A DNA stretch of 60,000 nucleotides from Polytrichum commune (GCA_950295325.1 OX485806.1:38008001-38068000), one strand, 5' to 3'. Shown: positions 46,378 to 57,651, numbered from the stretch's first letter. A program made the numbers and translations. Notes: generated by a model not told the origin, from the letters alone.

Positions 46378-46960
46378 CAAGGGGCTATTTACATCATGGA
46401 CCATGAAGTTGTCCCATGCTCCTCTAAAATATGTGATTGGTTGTTGAACTTGTCATGGGACCACTTCAGTTTATATCAAGGAAAAAAATATAAAAGTGAC
46501 CATGGAACTTGAGGTACTCAAAAGGCCTATTTTTAGGTCTGCATTATCCACCATAATAGTTCAACAAGTTCTGTAGTGAGAGAGGCAAAAGAGGTTCTCT
46601 CACTACAATAGTGAGGGGACCATGGTAGAGAAATGCCATTGTAATATTTCTTGATCGTTTGTTTGTTTTTTTATGCCTAACATTATTGTGGCTAAGAGGT
46701 AGGAAGAGAGGAAGGCAAAACATGAAACAAACAAAAAAAATCTCAAAACAACCTTTTTTGGGTATACATCAAAAAAATAAGCACATCCACTTTTTGGTGC
46801 ATGGTGTCTCCTCTTGGTCCACGTTCAATTTATTCCTAGTGAGGGACCCAAAGGCTTTCAAAAATGCATTTTTTAGAAAAATCAATCATGCAGTGTGACC
46901 ATGAAAAAAGGCCATATGACATAGGACAACTTTGTGGTCCATGATGTAAACATCCCCTAA
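46378..46960. mobile_element. Tourist A MITE, long form (577 bp)
   Basis: The left end GGGGCTATTTACATCATGGA (from 46381) and the inverted right end (CCATGATGTAAACATCCCC to 46957) are flanked by CAA and TAA. This fits a TAA duplication with one change. The interior is colinear with 30963-31545, including the extra internal segment missing from the 53061 copy. Confidence 0.8.
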
Positions 46961-47339
46961 GTGGTTGTACATGTTAGCATGTATTGAGCATGTAGTCAAT
47001 ATCATTTCAACATATGATGCTTATTTGGTGGCCATTTTTAGATCCATGCCTAACCACATACCAATCAAATATAAATGTCAAGATTATTGTCATGTTGGAT
47101 TGATACACGTCCACCTCATCATCACATTTATTTGAAGGTACAAGAAACATAATGTAGGCCATGATATTTCACGAAATGAATAATTAGTGTTGAGAATAGA
47201 AATTCTCACCAAACAAGTTATTTCATGTTCCTTGACATGAATACTACTTGTTTGTGTTACATGAGTTCAATATGATAATATTAGTATAATGTTATAGAAA
47301 CATGTAACTCAAAATAGCAACCCACCGTAATAAGTCTAT

Positions 47340-47820
47340 TTAGGGCAACTTCACACACGAGACTGAGAGCCCGTGACCATTACACTTCAAGCACTCTCAT
47401 TGGTGGAAAAGGTGGAGCCGGTCCAAGTTCGCTTTACACTACGCTTGAGGGACCAACGGAGTATGTGAGTGCATGATGGATGTAAAGTCTACATGGATTC
47501 CTACAAGGCATCGAATGGATCATGTTTCATGGTCACTTGGACTATTTTCAAAAAACCACCTCTTGGAAGTAGGCCTAACACAAAACTGGGAGACCATGGC
47601 ACTCCGAATGCTCACAACCATTGGTTTATTCTACTGTATCACATGTGAGGACCCGTGTGAATAGAAATTCATTGCAATAGCACTTGGTTGAGGGCCCGTT
47701 CACATATGACTTCACACTACATGATTTTGAAGGTGTCTTGGGACGGCCTTTGGACACTTTCTTTTGGGCTCTCACAATTTCACGGTCACGGCTCTTGGCT
47801 CATGTGTGAAGTGGCCCTTA
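47340..47820. mobile_element. Tourist B MITE with clean TTA duplication (475 bp)
   Basis: The left end GGGCAACTTCACACACGAGA (from 47343) and the inverted right end (CATGTGTGAAGTGGCCC to 47817) are flanked by TTA on both sides (47340-47342 and 47818-47820). The terminal repeat extends about 36 bp (GAGAGCCCGTGACC against GGTCACGGCTCTTGG). Harbinger/Tourist elements make TTA or TAA duplications. Frames inside (47473-47664, 47688-47906) are incidental. Confidence 0.85.
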
Positions 47821-48361
47821 GCGTAGTAGCAAGTGGCAAGTACCATCACATTGCAATACATATAAACATCAAGAACGTGCTCCGAGTTGGAGACGTAGTA
47901 AGGTAATATGAATGAGAGAGTTTCGATTTGTGGGAATGACAAGCATGGAGCCAAATGGGTGGAGTGGAATCATTATCTAAAGGAAGAGGGGCTTTAATTT
48001 GTCACCTTAAGTATGGGGATGAGATTTCTTATATAGTGTTGTCAACTTGTTGCATATTCCCACTCACGTATAAGAGTGGGCCCGATGAACAAAATCTTTC
48101 TTGATCCTAGGTCCTAAAATCGCTTCACACTTATAAGCATCCTTGCTTTTTAAGGCCTAAAATCTTTGTCAGGCCCACGTCACCTTGAACGCAAATCACA
48201 AAGGATTGGGTCCATTTTGGTTGACCTTTTATATTGATATTGACTAGACTCGTCAAGGCACTTCATTTGGGATATGTGTCTTAATAAGTTTAAGCTGCAA
48301 AATCCTATGTAAATCATTTAGGTCATCAACCAGTCATGCAATTGCATCTGAAAAATTAGGG

Positions 48362-48443
48362 GAAAAAAAATAAAAATAAAAATAAAAATTCTCTCTCTCT
48401 CTCTCTCTCTCTATTCTTCTATATATATATATATATATATATG
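48362..48443. repeat. compound microsatellite: (AAATA)n, (CT)n, (TA)n
   Basis: An A-rich pentamer run, then about 11 CT units (48390-48412), a 7-base break and about 12 TA units (48420-48443). It lies just upstream of a SINE insertion. Confidence 0.9.
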
Positions 48444-48471
48444 ACACATGATTTGGTTTTACAAAATTTAG

Positions 48472-48685
48472 TGTTTGGGATTTTTTATTTATTTTTTGTT
48501 GAGACAGAAGGCCGATAGGCCAACGCCAAAGCACAGGAGGCAGTTGACCACCTAGCAAGTTTTTCCATCAAGTTGAGAGGAGATTTCACAGCCGGGATTC
48601 GAACCGCCAACCCCTTCCTTAAGATTTGGGTATCTCTCCACCATCATCCAGTAGTTTAAGGTCATCTTGGACCAATGTTTGGGAT
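48472..48685 (-). mobile_element. tRNA-derived SINE with perfect target duplication
   Basis: TGTTTGGGAT occurs exactly at 48472-48481 and 48676-48685, flanking the element 48482-48675. On the minus strand it starts TTGGTCCAAGATGACC, has TGATGGTGGAGAG (box A-like) and a perfect box B GGTTCGAATCC, and ends in an AAAAAATAAATAAAAAA tail. The 5' head matches the SINE at 28648-28920, but the body is shorter and its 3' half differs. The two may be subfamilies sharing a tRNA-like head. Confidence 0.88.
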
Positions 48686-48818
48686 GTAAGTGTCAGTTTC
48701 GATTTTGACATTTTGAGAGTTTTCAAATTTAATAAATTTGTGTCAATTGAATGTTTGGGACGCATGATGCAAATATTGAAATTTTTCAAAAAGTAAGAAT
48801 GTAGCCTAGTTACAATTA

Positions 48819-49251
48819 CTACACTAAATAGTCCTATGGTTGTTGACCACAATAATTTTCTATAGCCCACGCTAAATTTCTAGTAAAAAACTAGCACGCA
48901 CCAAACTAATTGTCTTTCCATAAATCAATGAGCGTATTTACTTCGTTTTGTGCTTTCTTCTGTCCTATAACTAATATCCAATGTGTTTATTAGAAGTTCT
49001 TCATGAACCTCCCCTCGGTGAGGGCGCATTTTCTCTCTTTTGGTGTCAATGCTCTTGGCGTTGGCTTTGTTGACCTTCTGTCTCAAAAGAAAAAAGAAAA
49101 AAAGAAGCTCTTCACGAAGATAAAAGGAAAGACTCGGGATCTTGGACCCCCGTTGATTCCACTTTGACTAGACAAAAGGAAAGTGTTGTGGCCCACACTA
49201 ATTATTTCCATGCTAATTTTCTGCCCGCACTAGTAGGACCTATTTAGTGTA
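48819..49251. mobile_element. family P MITE (P7)
   Basis: The left end CTACACTAAATAGTCCTATG and the inverted right end (ACTAGTAGGACCTATTTAGT then GTA) bracket 433 bp. It is a paralogue of the next element. Both contain TGTCCTATAAYTA, GTTAGAAGT-like, ATTCCACYTTGAC and GCTAATTTTC phrases. TTA precedes the left end, but no duplicate is visible on the right. Confidence 0.7.
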
Positions 49252-49638
49252 CACTAGCTCGGGCAACTGTCGGCCATTGCCGCTCAATTCTCGCAAATTT
49301 GGCATGAAACTTTAAAATAAGAACTTATACTTGGTAGTTATCTATGCATTGATTAGTTATAATACGTCCACCGCAATTGGAAACATTCCTTGGCAAAAGG
49401 AATAAAGTACACGGAAGTGATGAGGCATGTACCCTTTATTCATGCTTTGCCCCGATGCCCACGAATGAATAGAGTGACATTCTACCCGAATTAGGTGCAC
49501 CGTCGAAGTTAGGTTCACATCTATTTTGGACGGAGTTTGAACATCCAACTTATTATAAAAATAACCACACTAAATATAGCACCATTTTGAAGGAAAAATG
49601 TTCATGCCTTGCATGCACTCTATCTATACTAAGTTGCG

Positions 49639-49990
49639 ACACTAAATAGTCCTATTACTTCGGGCCACGATCATTTTCTAGAGCCCATGTTAATTTTCAA
49701 GACGAGAATCAATGTGGGTTACATTCATTTTCAATCCACTCTAAATTTTTAGTAGAAAATGAGCGTAGGTCAGAGTTTTTTTACTCTTAAGTTTTAGTGT
49801 GGGTAGTTATTTTATCTTGTGCTACTTTTGTCCTATAATTAGTTATTATTCAGTGTGTTGGTTAGAAGTCCTCATGAAAATTTGGGGGAAGAAAGACCTA
49901 GGTAATTCCACCTTGACAAGAAAATTAGTGCGGCCACACAATTGGTTCCGCGTTAATTTTCCACCCACGCTAATAAGACTATTTAGTGTA
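49639..49990. mobile_element. family P MITE (P8)
   Basis: The left end ACACTAAATAGTCCTATTAC is inverted at the right as TAATAAGACTATTTAGTGT. After the right end comes TTA; TTG lies near the left end, suggesting a decayed TTA duplication. Length is about 352 bp. The frame at 49799-50011 crosses the right end and is not a gene. Confidence 0.7.
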
Positions 49991-50978
49991 GTTAGATACT
50001 ATGCATTTTAACTAATTACATGATTCCTCCATTTAAAAAAAATTTCTTGACGACTCAAATTGGCTCTACTAGAATTATGGGATCTAGATAGCACTTCCTG
50101 TTTCACATGGGCAGTCGTTTAGACATGATCCCATTTACAAATGTTGAGTCCAATACGTGACAGTTATAAATGGCATATTCCTACATGGCATACTATAAAT
50201 AATGTTTCATGGTATGTCAGAATTTGAGTCAAGCCCACCTCCATGAGGTAGGCATGACGTAAATTCTGGCAGACCATGTCAGTGGTATGTCCTCTAGATG
50301 AGAATCAAGGGCCCTCACAATCACATGGTCACAACCTATTAGGGAGTCTCAAGTCTTTCTCAATTGGACCATCAAATCAGCATTAGCATCTATCCCACAA
50401 AGGCTACCGTACACACCACTCTAGGGAATTAGCTGATTTGACACCATCTTGATGTACTTCTAGTCCCATAAGCCTTTCAATCCTAGCACCCTGGATTTTA
50501 AATTCAATCTTGTTTTCTACCATTTTGTTTAACTTTAGGTTATGGATGGGTGTGGACCATTTGCCCAATCTAGGCAATCAAACTAAACCCTATACGTGCA
50601 ATGTTATGTGCAATCAGCGTGCATACATGAGTAGGTTGCCTCTTTATCCATTCAGATTACCTTGGGTCTAAACCAGATCACAAGAACTTACAACTTTGTT
50701 TATTTATCCATATAATAACCAAAGTAGACATAATAATTCATGTGTGTTTGTTGTTGTGGTAATAAACACTCAAGATGGTGTGCAATGTTGTTAATTAGAG
50801 TGGGGCAACCTAATTGCACATATCAATGTAGAAGGTAGTATGTGTAATTGATTGCCCCCATATGTTGGCAAAAGGCATAGCCCATGATCGATCCGTCCCT
50901 TTGCCAAAACTTATGGCCAAGGCTATGGTCCATGCGGGTGTTATTCAATTAGTTTATATTGTTCTCCACCTTATCCTT

Positions 50979-50997
50979 ATATATATATATATATATG
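50979..50997. repeat. (TA)n microsatellite
   Basis: About nine TA units. The DNA from 49991 to 51109 around it otherwise holds only the weak Tourist B relative near 50195-50340. Confidence 0.9.
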
Positions 50998-51109
50998 GCA
51001 TTATCAATTTTATGATGAAACATCAAAAAAATCTATATTTAAAATCGGACCACTCTTAATTTGGTTATATTTATAGGAAGTGCATGTTGTTGATTCCTTA
51101 ACTGAATAC

Positions 51110-51290
51110 ATAGGTTCTCCCAATTACGTTCATTATTGAATGCGGGGTAGTTAATTATTTTTAAAGAAGGAGTTTAGTCTCTTTCAAACAAATGACTTTA
51201 TGGTATTTGTTCTTTGATCCTCACCCAACCACACACCAGTCAAATATAGGTGTCCGATTAAGAAAGATGGCTTGAACAACATCCGCATAC
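51110..51290 (-). repeat. R2 dispersed repeat (reverse orientation)
   Basis: It closely parallels 4493-4690 with CTCCCAATTACGTTCATTAT, CTCTTTCAAACAAATGACTT, TTTGTTCTTTGATCC, and AACCACACACCAGTCAAATA then TAGGTGTCCG. Confidence 0.65.
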
Positions 51291-51291
51291 C

Positions 51292-51412
51292 TTAGACACC
51301 CACCTCTTTGAGTTGGTCCCCCACCAACATTTCCCAAGTACATGGGATCTAGTTTAGACTTGACTCTAGACTAATCTTGGTGGGGGTCCATGTGAAAGAG
51401 GTGGGTGTCTAA
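51292..51412. mobile_element. 121-bp fold-back with about 39-nt arms
   Basis: TTAGACACCCACCTCTTTGA at the left is mirrored by AAAGAGGTGGGTGTCTAA at the right. Pairing continues through GGTCCCCCACCAA/TTGGTGGGGGTCC. Length is close to the 44592 fold-back, but the arm sequence is different. It lies immediately beside the R2 copy. Confidence 0.8.
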
Positions 51413-51576
51413 TCATGTTAAACCTTCCTCCGTATTTTAGTGTGGATGATTGTAATGAATTGGTGTGGATGCCACATAGTTGCTTTCCGCCTCTCTACTT
51501 AATGGTTGACATCCCAACCTTTGATGATGCGAGATGATTATTTTATTAGCTCAAACTATATACCACAATTGGCATA

Positions 51577-51930
51577 CTACACTATTCATTTCAAGTAGTG
51601 TGATTTAAAAAAATATAGGTGGATAAAAATCAAAACGGGTCACATATTCCTTAGATGTATATCATATAGAGTCATTACTATGACCTTTTGAAAAGAGTGA
51701 CTTATTGTGTTGACTTGTGGTTCCAAAGTACCAAGATAAAGTCGAATTCATTTTTGACATGTGGAGTTGTGTGAGTGCGTCCTCTTACTTATTTAATGCA
51801 GTAATTTATAGTCTTTAGTCATTCTTGTCCAATATAATAGTTACTCCTATTGTAAAAGTAAGTGTCATAGATATTTATCAAATGTTAGAGAAATTAGTGT
51901 TGGTCATATGAATGACTCTATTTAGTGTAG
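51577..51930. mobile_element. family P MITE (P9)
   Basis: The left end CTACACTATTCATTTCAAGT then AGTGTG is itself palindromic. The right end is ATTAGTGTTGGTCATATGAA...CTATTTAGTGTAG. The interior is non-coding. The triplets next to the ends do not match, so no duplication is claimed. Confidence 0.55.
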
Positions 51931-53057
51931 GTGGTGCACATGATAGTGACATGTACATAGAAGGCAAGTGGCAGGGTGTGTCACATGGCTTGGCATGATT
52001 CACATATTGATGACAAGGCATGATAATGACAAGTGGCATAGTGTGAAAGATACTAATGACAAGAGTGGCACCACATGTCATGTAGAGAATAATCTTTCCA
52101 GATGTTGACCTCACAATACACCCATCTTGAACACCAAAATATCTTATGTGGTACACACCAATTTGATTCTAGTATTTTATACCACAACTTGGAAACACAA
52201 CATTATTAAGCTTTGTAAGGGTCCAAGCCACACATCTCAATTAAGGCTCTGGTTAGAGCAAGTCACCCCTCAAATTAGTTATATTGTGCCTGCACACCCA
52301 ATTAAGGGAGTTACTTAACATATTAGGTAGCTAACCTATGTGAGAGCTAATATATTTATTGACCGCACCACCTAGTTATAAATAAGGTTTAAATAAAAAG
52401 TATTAAAATAAAAGCTAACTAACTTTTGGGACATTGCTTTTGTGAAGAAATCTTAACTCATCCATGCCCCTAATTTCGAATTGACTTTTACATAATGAAT
52501 TTTTGTCTTGAATGCTTGCCTTTCATTTCCGCCATCTCTTCTCTATTCCACTACAAGGTGGATCACATTATTTCTTACATTGTCCTAAGTTATCATAGAT
52601 TCTAATTTGTGACTTTTTATTTAAATAAAATTTATAATAAAAATGTCACTTTCAATGTTCAAATGTATATAATAATACTATCTAAATATAATTATAATAT
52701 TTCAATCATAGTGAAACACATGTGGTGTGGACCACATAATTATAATATATCATAACTAGTGTCATGCTCAAAACACTTCCAATTTGTGCAAAACTCTGGT
52801 GAGTCAACCTAAACTCCTCTTTTGAATTGGTAAAGTTTTAGTTAGTTGTATCCAGGTGGTGTAGATGTGCAATTAGTTAGATCGCATGTGAGTTATTGTA
52901 GAGGGCTCCCTATTCATCTTTACATGTGCCGAAATGTAATTTCCACCTGGTATACAAGTACATCGTGGCGAATGTGAGCATCACTCGTGGCAATTTTTGA
53001 GGGGAGGATAATTATTTTTTGTTGGAAAAGAGAGTCCTCTACTGTAGTTGATTTCAG
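51931..53057. other. unassigned AT-rich DNA
   Basis: No gene or clear repeat recognised. Short frames at 51878-52156 (minus) and 52127-52318 (plus) lack recognisable domains. Confidence 0.5.
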
Positions 53058-53495
53058 TAAGGGGCGGTTTACACTATGGACCATGAAGTCGTCCCACGGC
53101 CGTCTAAGCGATGTGATTGGACGTTGAAGTCGTCCCAGGACGACTTGGGTTTACACCAAGGAAAAAATGGCAGAGTGACCACGGAGGTTGAGGTCCACAA
53201 AATATTATTTTTTAAGCCTACTCTATCCACTGCCATGGTCCAACGGGTTTTCCGTTGGGACAAGCAAAAGAGGTGGTCCGGGAAAAAGAGCAAGGGCCCA
53301 TGTCAGAAAAATGCCGTTTTAAGCCTTTTTGGTGCATGGTCATTCTTCATGGTCCACATTCGGTTTACACCTAGTGAAGGGCCCATGAACCATGAAAACT
53401 AATATATTAGTAACTCGGACCATGGAAGTCGTCCCACGCAAAATAGGCCTCTTACGTGGGACGACTTCATGGTCCATAGTGTAAACCGCCCCTAA
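53058..53495. mobile_element. Tourist A MITE, short form (432 bp), nearly intact
   Basis: The element 53061-53492 has perfect 38-bp terminal inverted repeats that begin GGGGCGGTTTACACTATGG. It is flanked by TAA at 53058-53060 and 53493-53495. Subterminal repeats of the motif GTCGTCCCA occur several times. It lacks the ~150-bp internal segment of the two long copies. The perfect ends and duplication suggest the youngest insertion of the family here. Frames at 53069-53402 come from the repeats. Confidence 0.92.
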
Positions 53496-54579
53496 TTCAT
53501 ATCATTAGTTGATTCTCTTAGCTAGGAAGTGTGGCCATGATTTTTGTTAGCTAGTCCTCACTAACTCTTAAGTTAGCTAGTTCGTTGAACTAGGTGGTGT
53601 GGCTGGACCCTAAGAGTGTTAAATGGGACCAAGAATCAAAGGCACTTTGATACAAACATGAAAAGCAATATACGAGAATATGATGCAATTTCAAATATTA
53701 ACAGAAGAATGTGTGAAAGCTTATACCAAACATCTCAAAATATGTTCATAATGGGACGAGGACTAATAGGAGCTTGCCACTTGACTATCCTCATTCTTTT
53801 TTTAAAAATGAAGACTGCAATTCTTGGAGATTTTTTCATTGACTATAAATGAAAGAGAACAAGCTCACAAAACTCAACAATATTACAATATTTGAGATAA
53901 ATGAGCTCAAATTACAAGTTCATAATTACATTTATCTGTAATTTCGTTTCGGAACACCTACCATTGGGGGTGCAATAAAATCATGCCCCTATATGTATTG
54001 ATATTTCACACTAAATTAATCTCGATATTTTAGTTTGATAATTCAACCTTGATTTAGGTGCTAATTTGGATAAAAATTGAGTAACACTTAGTCCTTACAT
54101 AGGCATCAACTTTTTCACTCTCCTTGATGGTAGGCGTGTTGTGAACACATACCCCCTTAATGATGATGTCACCAATAGCCCCCGATGTTTTAAGATGCAC
54201 AATCCATACTCAAATATAATATAATGTGTTTTCATAGCATTACTAAGCATCTACATGTTGGTCTTTTTCCAATGAATGAGGTTGTAGTTAAACATACTTT
54301 GAATTTTTTTAACTACTTGTCTAAAGGTTCATAGTACACAACCTAAGTGCTCCCCATAAACATGGAATCCCCGGAATGAGAAGAGAATTATGCTAATGTG
54401 ATACATGGTAAAGAGGTTGGTGTTGTATAGTGTCCAAACGACCAATTTGACTTTTATTGGAAAAAATGAGGTCCACAATATAGAGTTATAGCACAATGTA
54501 ACTCCAAATAGTAAGTGACACTAAATACCCTAAGATGTGTTGACTTTTTATTGCATAAGTTTGTTTCCATATGGTCAAC
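53496..54579. other. unassigned DNA with one family P end
   Basis: No gene recognised. A P-type end phrase (AACTCCAAATAGTAAGTGAC then ACTAAATACC) lies at about 54500-54530. It matches the interior-to-end order seen at 3605-3635, but its partner end was not found. Confidence 0.45.
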
Positions 54580-55020
54580 TATATATTAGAGTTATCCCCA
54601 AAGTCCCTCAAAGAGAGGCGAAACCATGGGTTTGATCCTTCTTTGGGAAAACTTTCTATTAAGAGCTCGTTAGCTCGTCATGTATCAAAGCCTAATTTGA
54701 AAGTTGGGTGAAACTTTTGGGACCTCCTCTTTCCACCTCAAAAAGCTTTGAAAGAATTTTAGGATCTAAAATATGGTATGTGCATGGGACCCGCTATCCT
54801 AAATGCCAAATTGGCCTTGCAAAGCTAGATTGGTGCACCCATCCTAATACGACAAGCTAGAAAGCCAACTTTTTAAAGCCTGACACCACTCTTTATGTAT
54901 CGTACTTTAAGCATTAAGAAAACTTCGGATAGCTGTGTGTTGATTCTCATAACTTATGGTTTTGGACTAAACCCATGCTTTTATCTACTTTAATTTGTGG
55001 ATACCTCTATTGCATCCAAA
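54580..55020 (+). repeat. R3 dispersed repeat
   Basis: This is the partner of 12575-12965. It carries an extra stretch (GACCTCCTCTTTCCACCTCA onward, about 54720-54780) missing from the first copy. Confidence 0.6.
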
Positions 55021-55514
55021 AGGTCGTTACTCATCAATGACAGATTCGTTCTTTTAATAATAAAAATTTAAGCATTTGTATTAGTCATCTAGCATGTAAT
55101 CATAGTATTTATAAAATGAAATCCAAAAAATCGTTGAAAATCACATAGTATGCAACAAATGTGTGAGAATACAAAAAGTAAATGATACAAATAAAATAAA
55201 AACATGCAATATAGTGTACTTGATATCTTAGACCTACAAAGGTTGCAAATGTGATAAAACCTCAACTTATAGAATTTAAATAAAAGAACTAGATTTAGTA
55301 TTCTACAATAGAAAGTAAATGTCAAGAATTGCATGTGCCTTGTGGATTTCTCACCTCTTAAGAGATTTGCCGATGTTTTGACCGCCTCAATATCATGCTA
55401 TGCTAGTTGTGTTTCCCAAAAATATGAAATAAATGTGGTTTCATTCAATCATGTCAAGTTCACGATGTAGTGAGATATGTGAATAATGATGAACCTTCAA
55501 ATTTGTCCAAATTA

Positions 55515-55775
55515 TATTCGTCAATTAGAGACTTTGGAAAGTCTCAAAATAAATGGAAATGATTTAATATCTAGTTCAATTTCTGATTGTGATGACATGT
55601 GTTTGTGTCAAATTGGTTAGTGCCACCCATTGGTTAGTGCCGCCCATGCTAATCACTTTATTAAGTCAGAGTGAATATATTTTTGTAATTTTCTTGTTCT
55701 TTATTTGAAAAACTACGTCCTTCAATAGTCTTAAAATCATGAAAAAGTCTCCAATTACCGAATATAGTGATCAAT
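55515..55775 (+). repeat. R4 dispersed repeat with internal mini-duplication
   Basis: This is the partner of 15421-15645. It contains a tandem pair of ATTGGTTAGTGCC then CCCAT (about 55612-55650) not present in the other copy. Confidence 0.7.
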
Positions 55776-55845
55776 GCTAAATTCTTTACTAGAGGACCAA
55801 AGTATCTCTTGTATTTCTACTCATATAGATGTGATCCTTTAGTGG

Positions 55846-56093
55846 CTTGGGTTTGTGGCATCTGCGTAAACTCATCCATCATCAATGAAGGGGCTTTACG
55901 TGAATAAGCCCCCACATGTGCAAGGTCGATTCGTTTTGATTTGATTCTATTAAACCAATTTGGGGTCTCCGACCCATCTTTGATGCCATTTCGAGAGTCA
56001 TATCATCTAGAGATTGACCACTATCAAGACGTGAAATATTTTGTTGCATTTTCACCTTCCTAATGGATGGGTTCGTGAACACACCACAAATCC
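55846..56093. mobile_element. R5 MITE (about 248 bp)
   Basis: The left end CTTGGGTTTGTGGCATCTGC then GTAAACTCATCCAT is mirrored at the right by ATGGATGGGTTCGTGAACAC then ACCACAAATCC, with several mismatches. The interior holds TTGGGGTCTCCGACCCATCT then TTGATG. This is the clearest single R5 copy. Confidence 0.6.
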
Positions 56094-56394
56094 TTTGTTG
56101 GTACTTCTCTTTCGTAATATTTATAAAGAAGTACCCTTAAACATGTCACTTTACAACACATCCTAAAAAATGGTATGGAGTCCACCCCTCAAGTCCTTGG
56201 GAGGGAGGGAATTACCATAGATGAGCACAACTCTCATTCACCCAGCATAAAAACCTTGAAACTATACACAACCTAAAGTTTGTTATTTCTAGTTGACTTG
56301 ACACCAACAGTAGCTTCAAAGATCTCAAATTACTCTAGACCCAATAATTCAAGATGAAGCAACCACAAACCCATAAGGTATGCGTGTGTTATTC

Positions 56395-56715
56395 GCTCAT
56401 TCATTCCTTTATTGAATTGGTGTGTGGTTCAGTGAGGATTGAAACCCAAATACTCACCCTTAAGATTGGACTACGTCTTCAAATTTTATGAACTATCTCA
56501 CACCCAACAACGACCACAACTGTGAAGACATTTGCATTCAATACGCATGCATTTCGACAACCACAACTAAATCATAAGAAGTTTGATTTTCAAATCGGTC
56601 TCCGCTAATGCTTCAGCATAAACTTGCTAATGCAAGACAAGTTTTGTTGCGTTAATTTTGATCGATAGAAGTTGGAGAACAAAAAACGGGCCACTAGACA
56701 CCCACATACCTTTAC
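56395..56715 (+). repeat. R2b dispersed repeat
   Basis: It shares TGAATTGGTGTGTGGTTCA, GGACTACGTCTTCAAATTTT, CACAACTAAATCA, TGCAAGACAAGTTTTGTTGC and CCCACATACCTTTA with 13235-13515. It lies downstream of R3 and R4 copies, as in the 12.5-15.6 kb region. Confidence 0.6.
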
Positions 56716-56835
56716 GGGGTCAAGTTTTGTATGGGATAGATTCGAGTATGCGATAATTCCCTCTCTTCCAAAAGTCCTCGTGATAGTTTAGCTTTGGAGT
56801 TGATTGGGATGTGTGGGACCATGAGCCACGGCTAG

Positions 56836-56852
56836 ATCTATCTATCTATCTA
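56836..56852. repeat. short (TATC)n microsatellite
   Basis: About four TATC units next to a TA-rich run. Confidence 0.85.
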
Positions 56853-57441
56853 TATATAAATTTATATTCATATACATGTATAATTAAAAACGGGTCCTCG
56901 CTAAAAGGCTAACATTGGGTGGGCTCCATTTGAAGCACTTTATTCCACCCCTTTTTTAAGAGTCCCGCGGGGACTCGGCGGGTGTGGTGGCTTACTATAA
57001 TAAGAGCCGAGGCCACATGCCAATGATCCATCGGACTTGGAGATGATGGCACCAGATTTGGTTCACTCCGCCCCTCAAGTGTGTATTTTTGACAAAAAAA
57101 TTAGCAAGTTTTTGACAATTAGTCACGCAAAAACTCGCATAAAAATAAGATGCATGTCAATTGACACGCACAATTTAGGTTTTGACATGTAACTTAGTGT
57201 GACTCGTGAACAAAACCAACCACCCATCATTTCAGACTTTACAAATTGAAATGACATGTACTGCTAGACATGTGACATTGAGGTGACATTCTAAAAGAAA
57301 ATGTAAATGTCAATGACATTCATTTTTGTTTTTGAAAACGTTAAGTGACACTTTGGATTTGAAGTTGAATGGCAAATGAAATTTGTCAAAACATATACAC
57401 TACCGCCCCTTCCTCCGCTCGTCCTCGGTGTAAGTTGAAGT

Positions 57442-57644
57442 ATGTCGGTTTGGCGAAAATTCGCTTCAAAATATCGACCCCAAATCTCGAAAACGGAACA
57501 ATTTGTTGACAATGAGGAGTTTGATTCTGTCAGTTTTTTAATAAGTTCCGATTCTAAAACGAACGGAAATCGTCCCAACTTAGTATATGATGTCAGCAGA
57601 ATTGAGGATGAACGCCGTCATAGTTTATTCAAGTAAGTTTGTGG
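57442..57644 (+). CDS. possible coding exon, unknown protein
   Basis: From an ATG at 57442 the frame reads MSVWRKFASKYRPQ, then an acidic Ser-rich middle (EEFDSVSFLISSDS), and VYDVSRIEDERRHSLFK. In-frame TGA lies two codons upstream. The 3' end contains CAA then GTAAGT, a good splice-donor context at about 57631, just before the frame stops. The balanced amino-acid composition sets it apart from most frames here. No domain is recognised, no second exon was found, and an overlapping minus-strand frame (57291-57578) is also open. Confidence 0.22.
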
Positions 57645-57651
57645 AATATGG

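Noticed and set aside
48482-48675. tRNA gene, because of a perfect GGTTCGAATCC box
   Set aside because: No cloverleaf can be drawn. The tail, target duplications and sibling copies show a SINE.
53069-53402. Overlapping plus and minus frames as genes
   Set aside because: They are produced by the inverted repeats of the Tourist A MITE.
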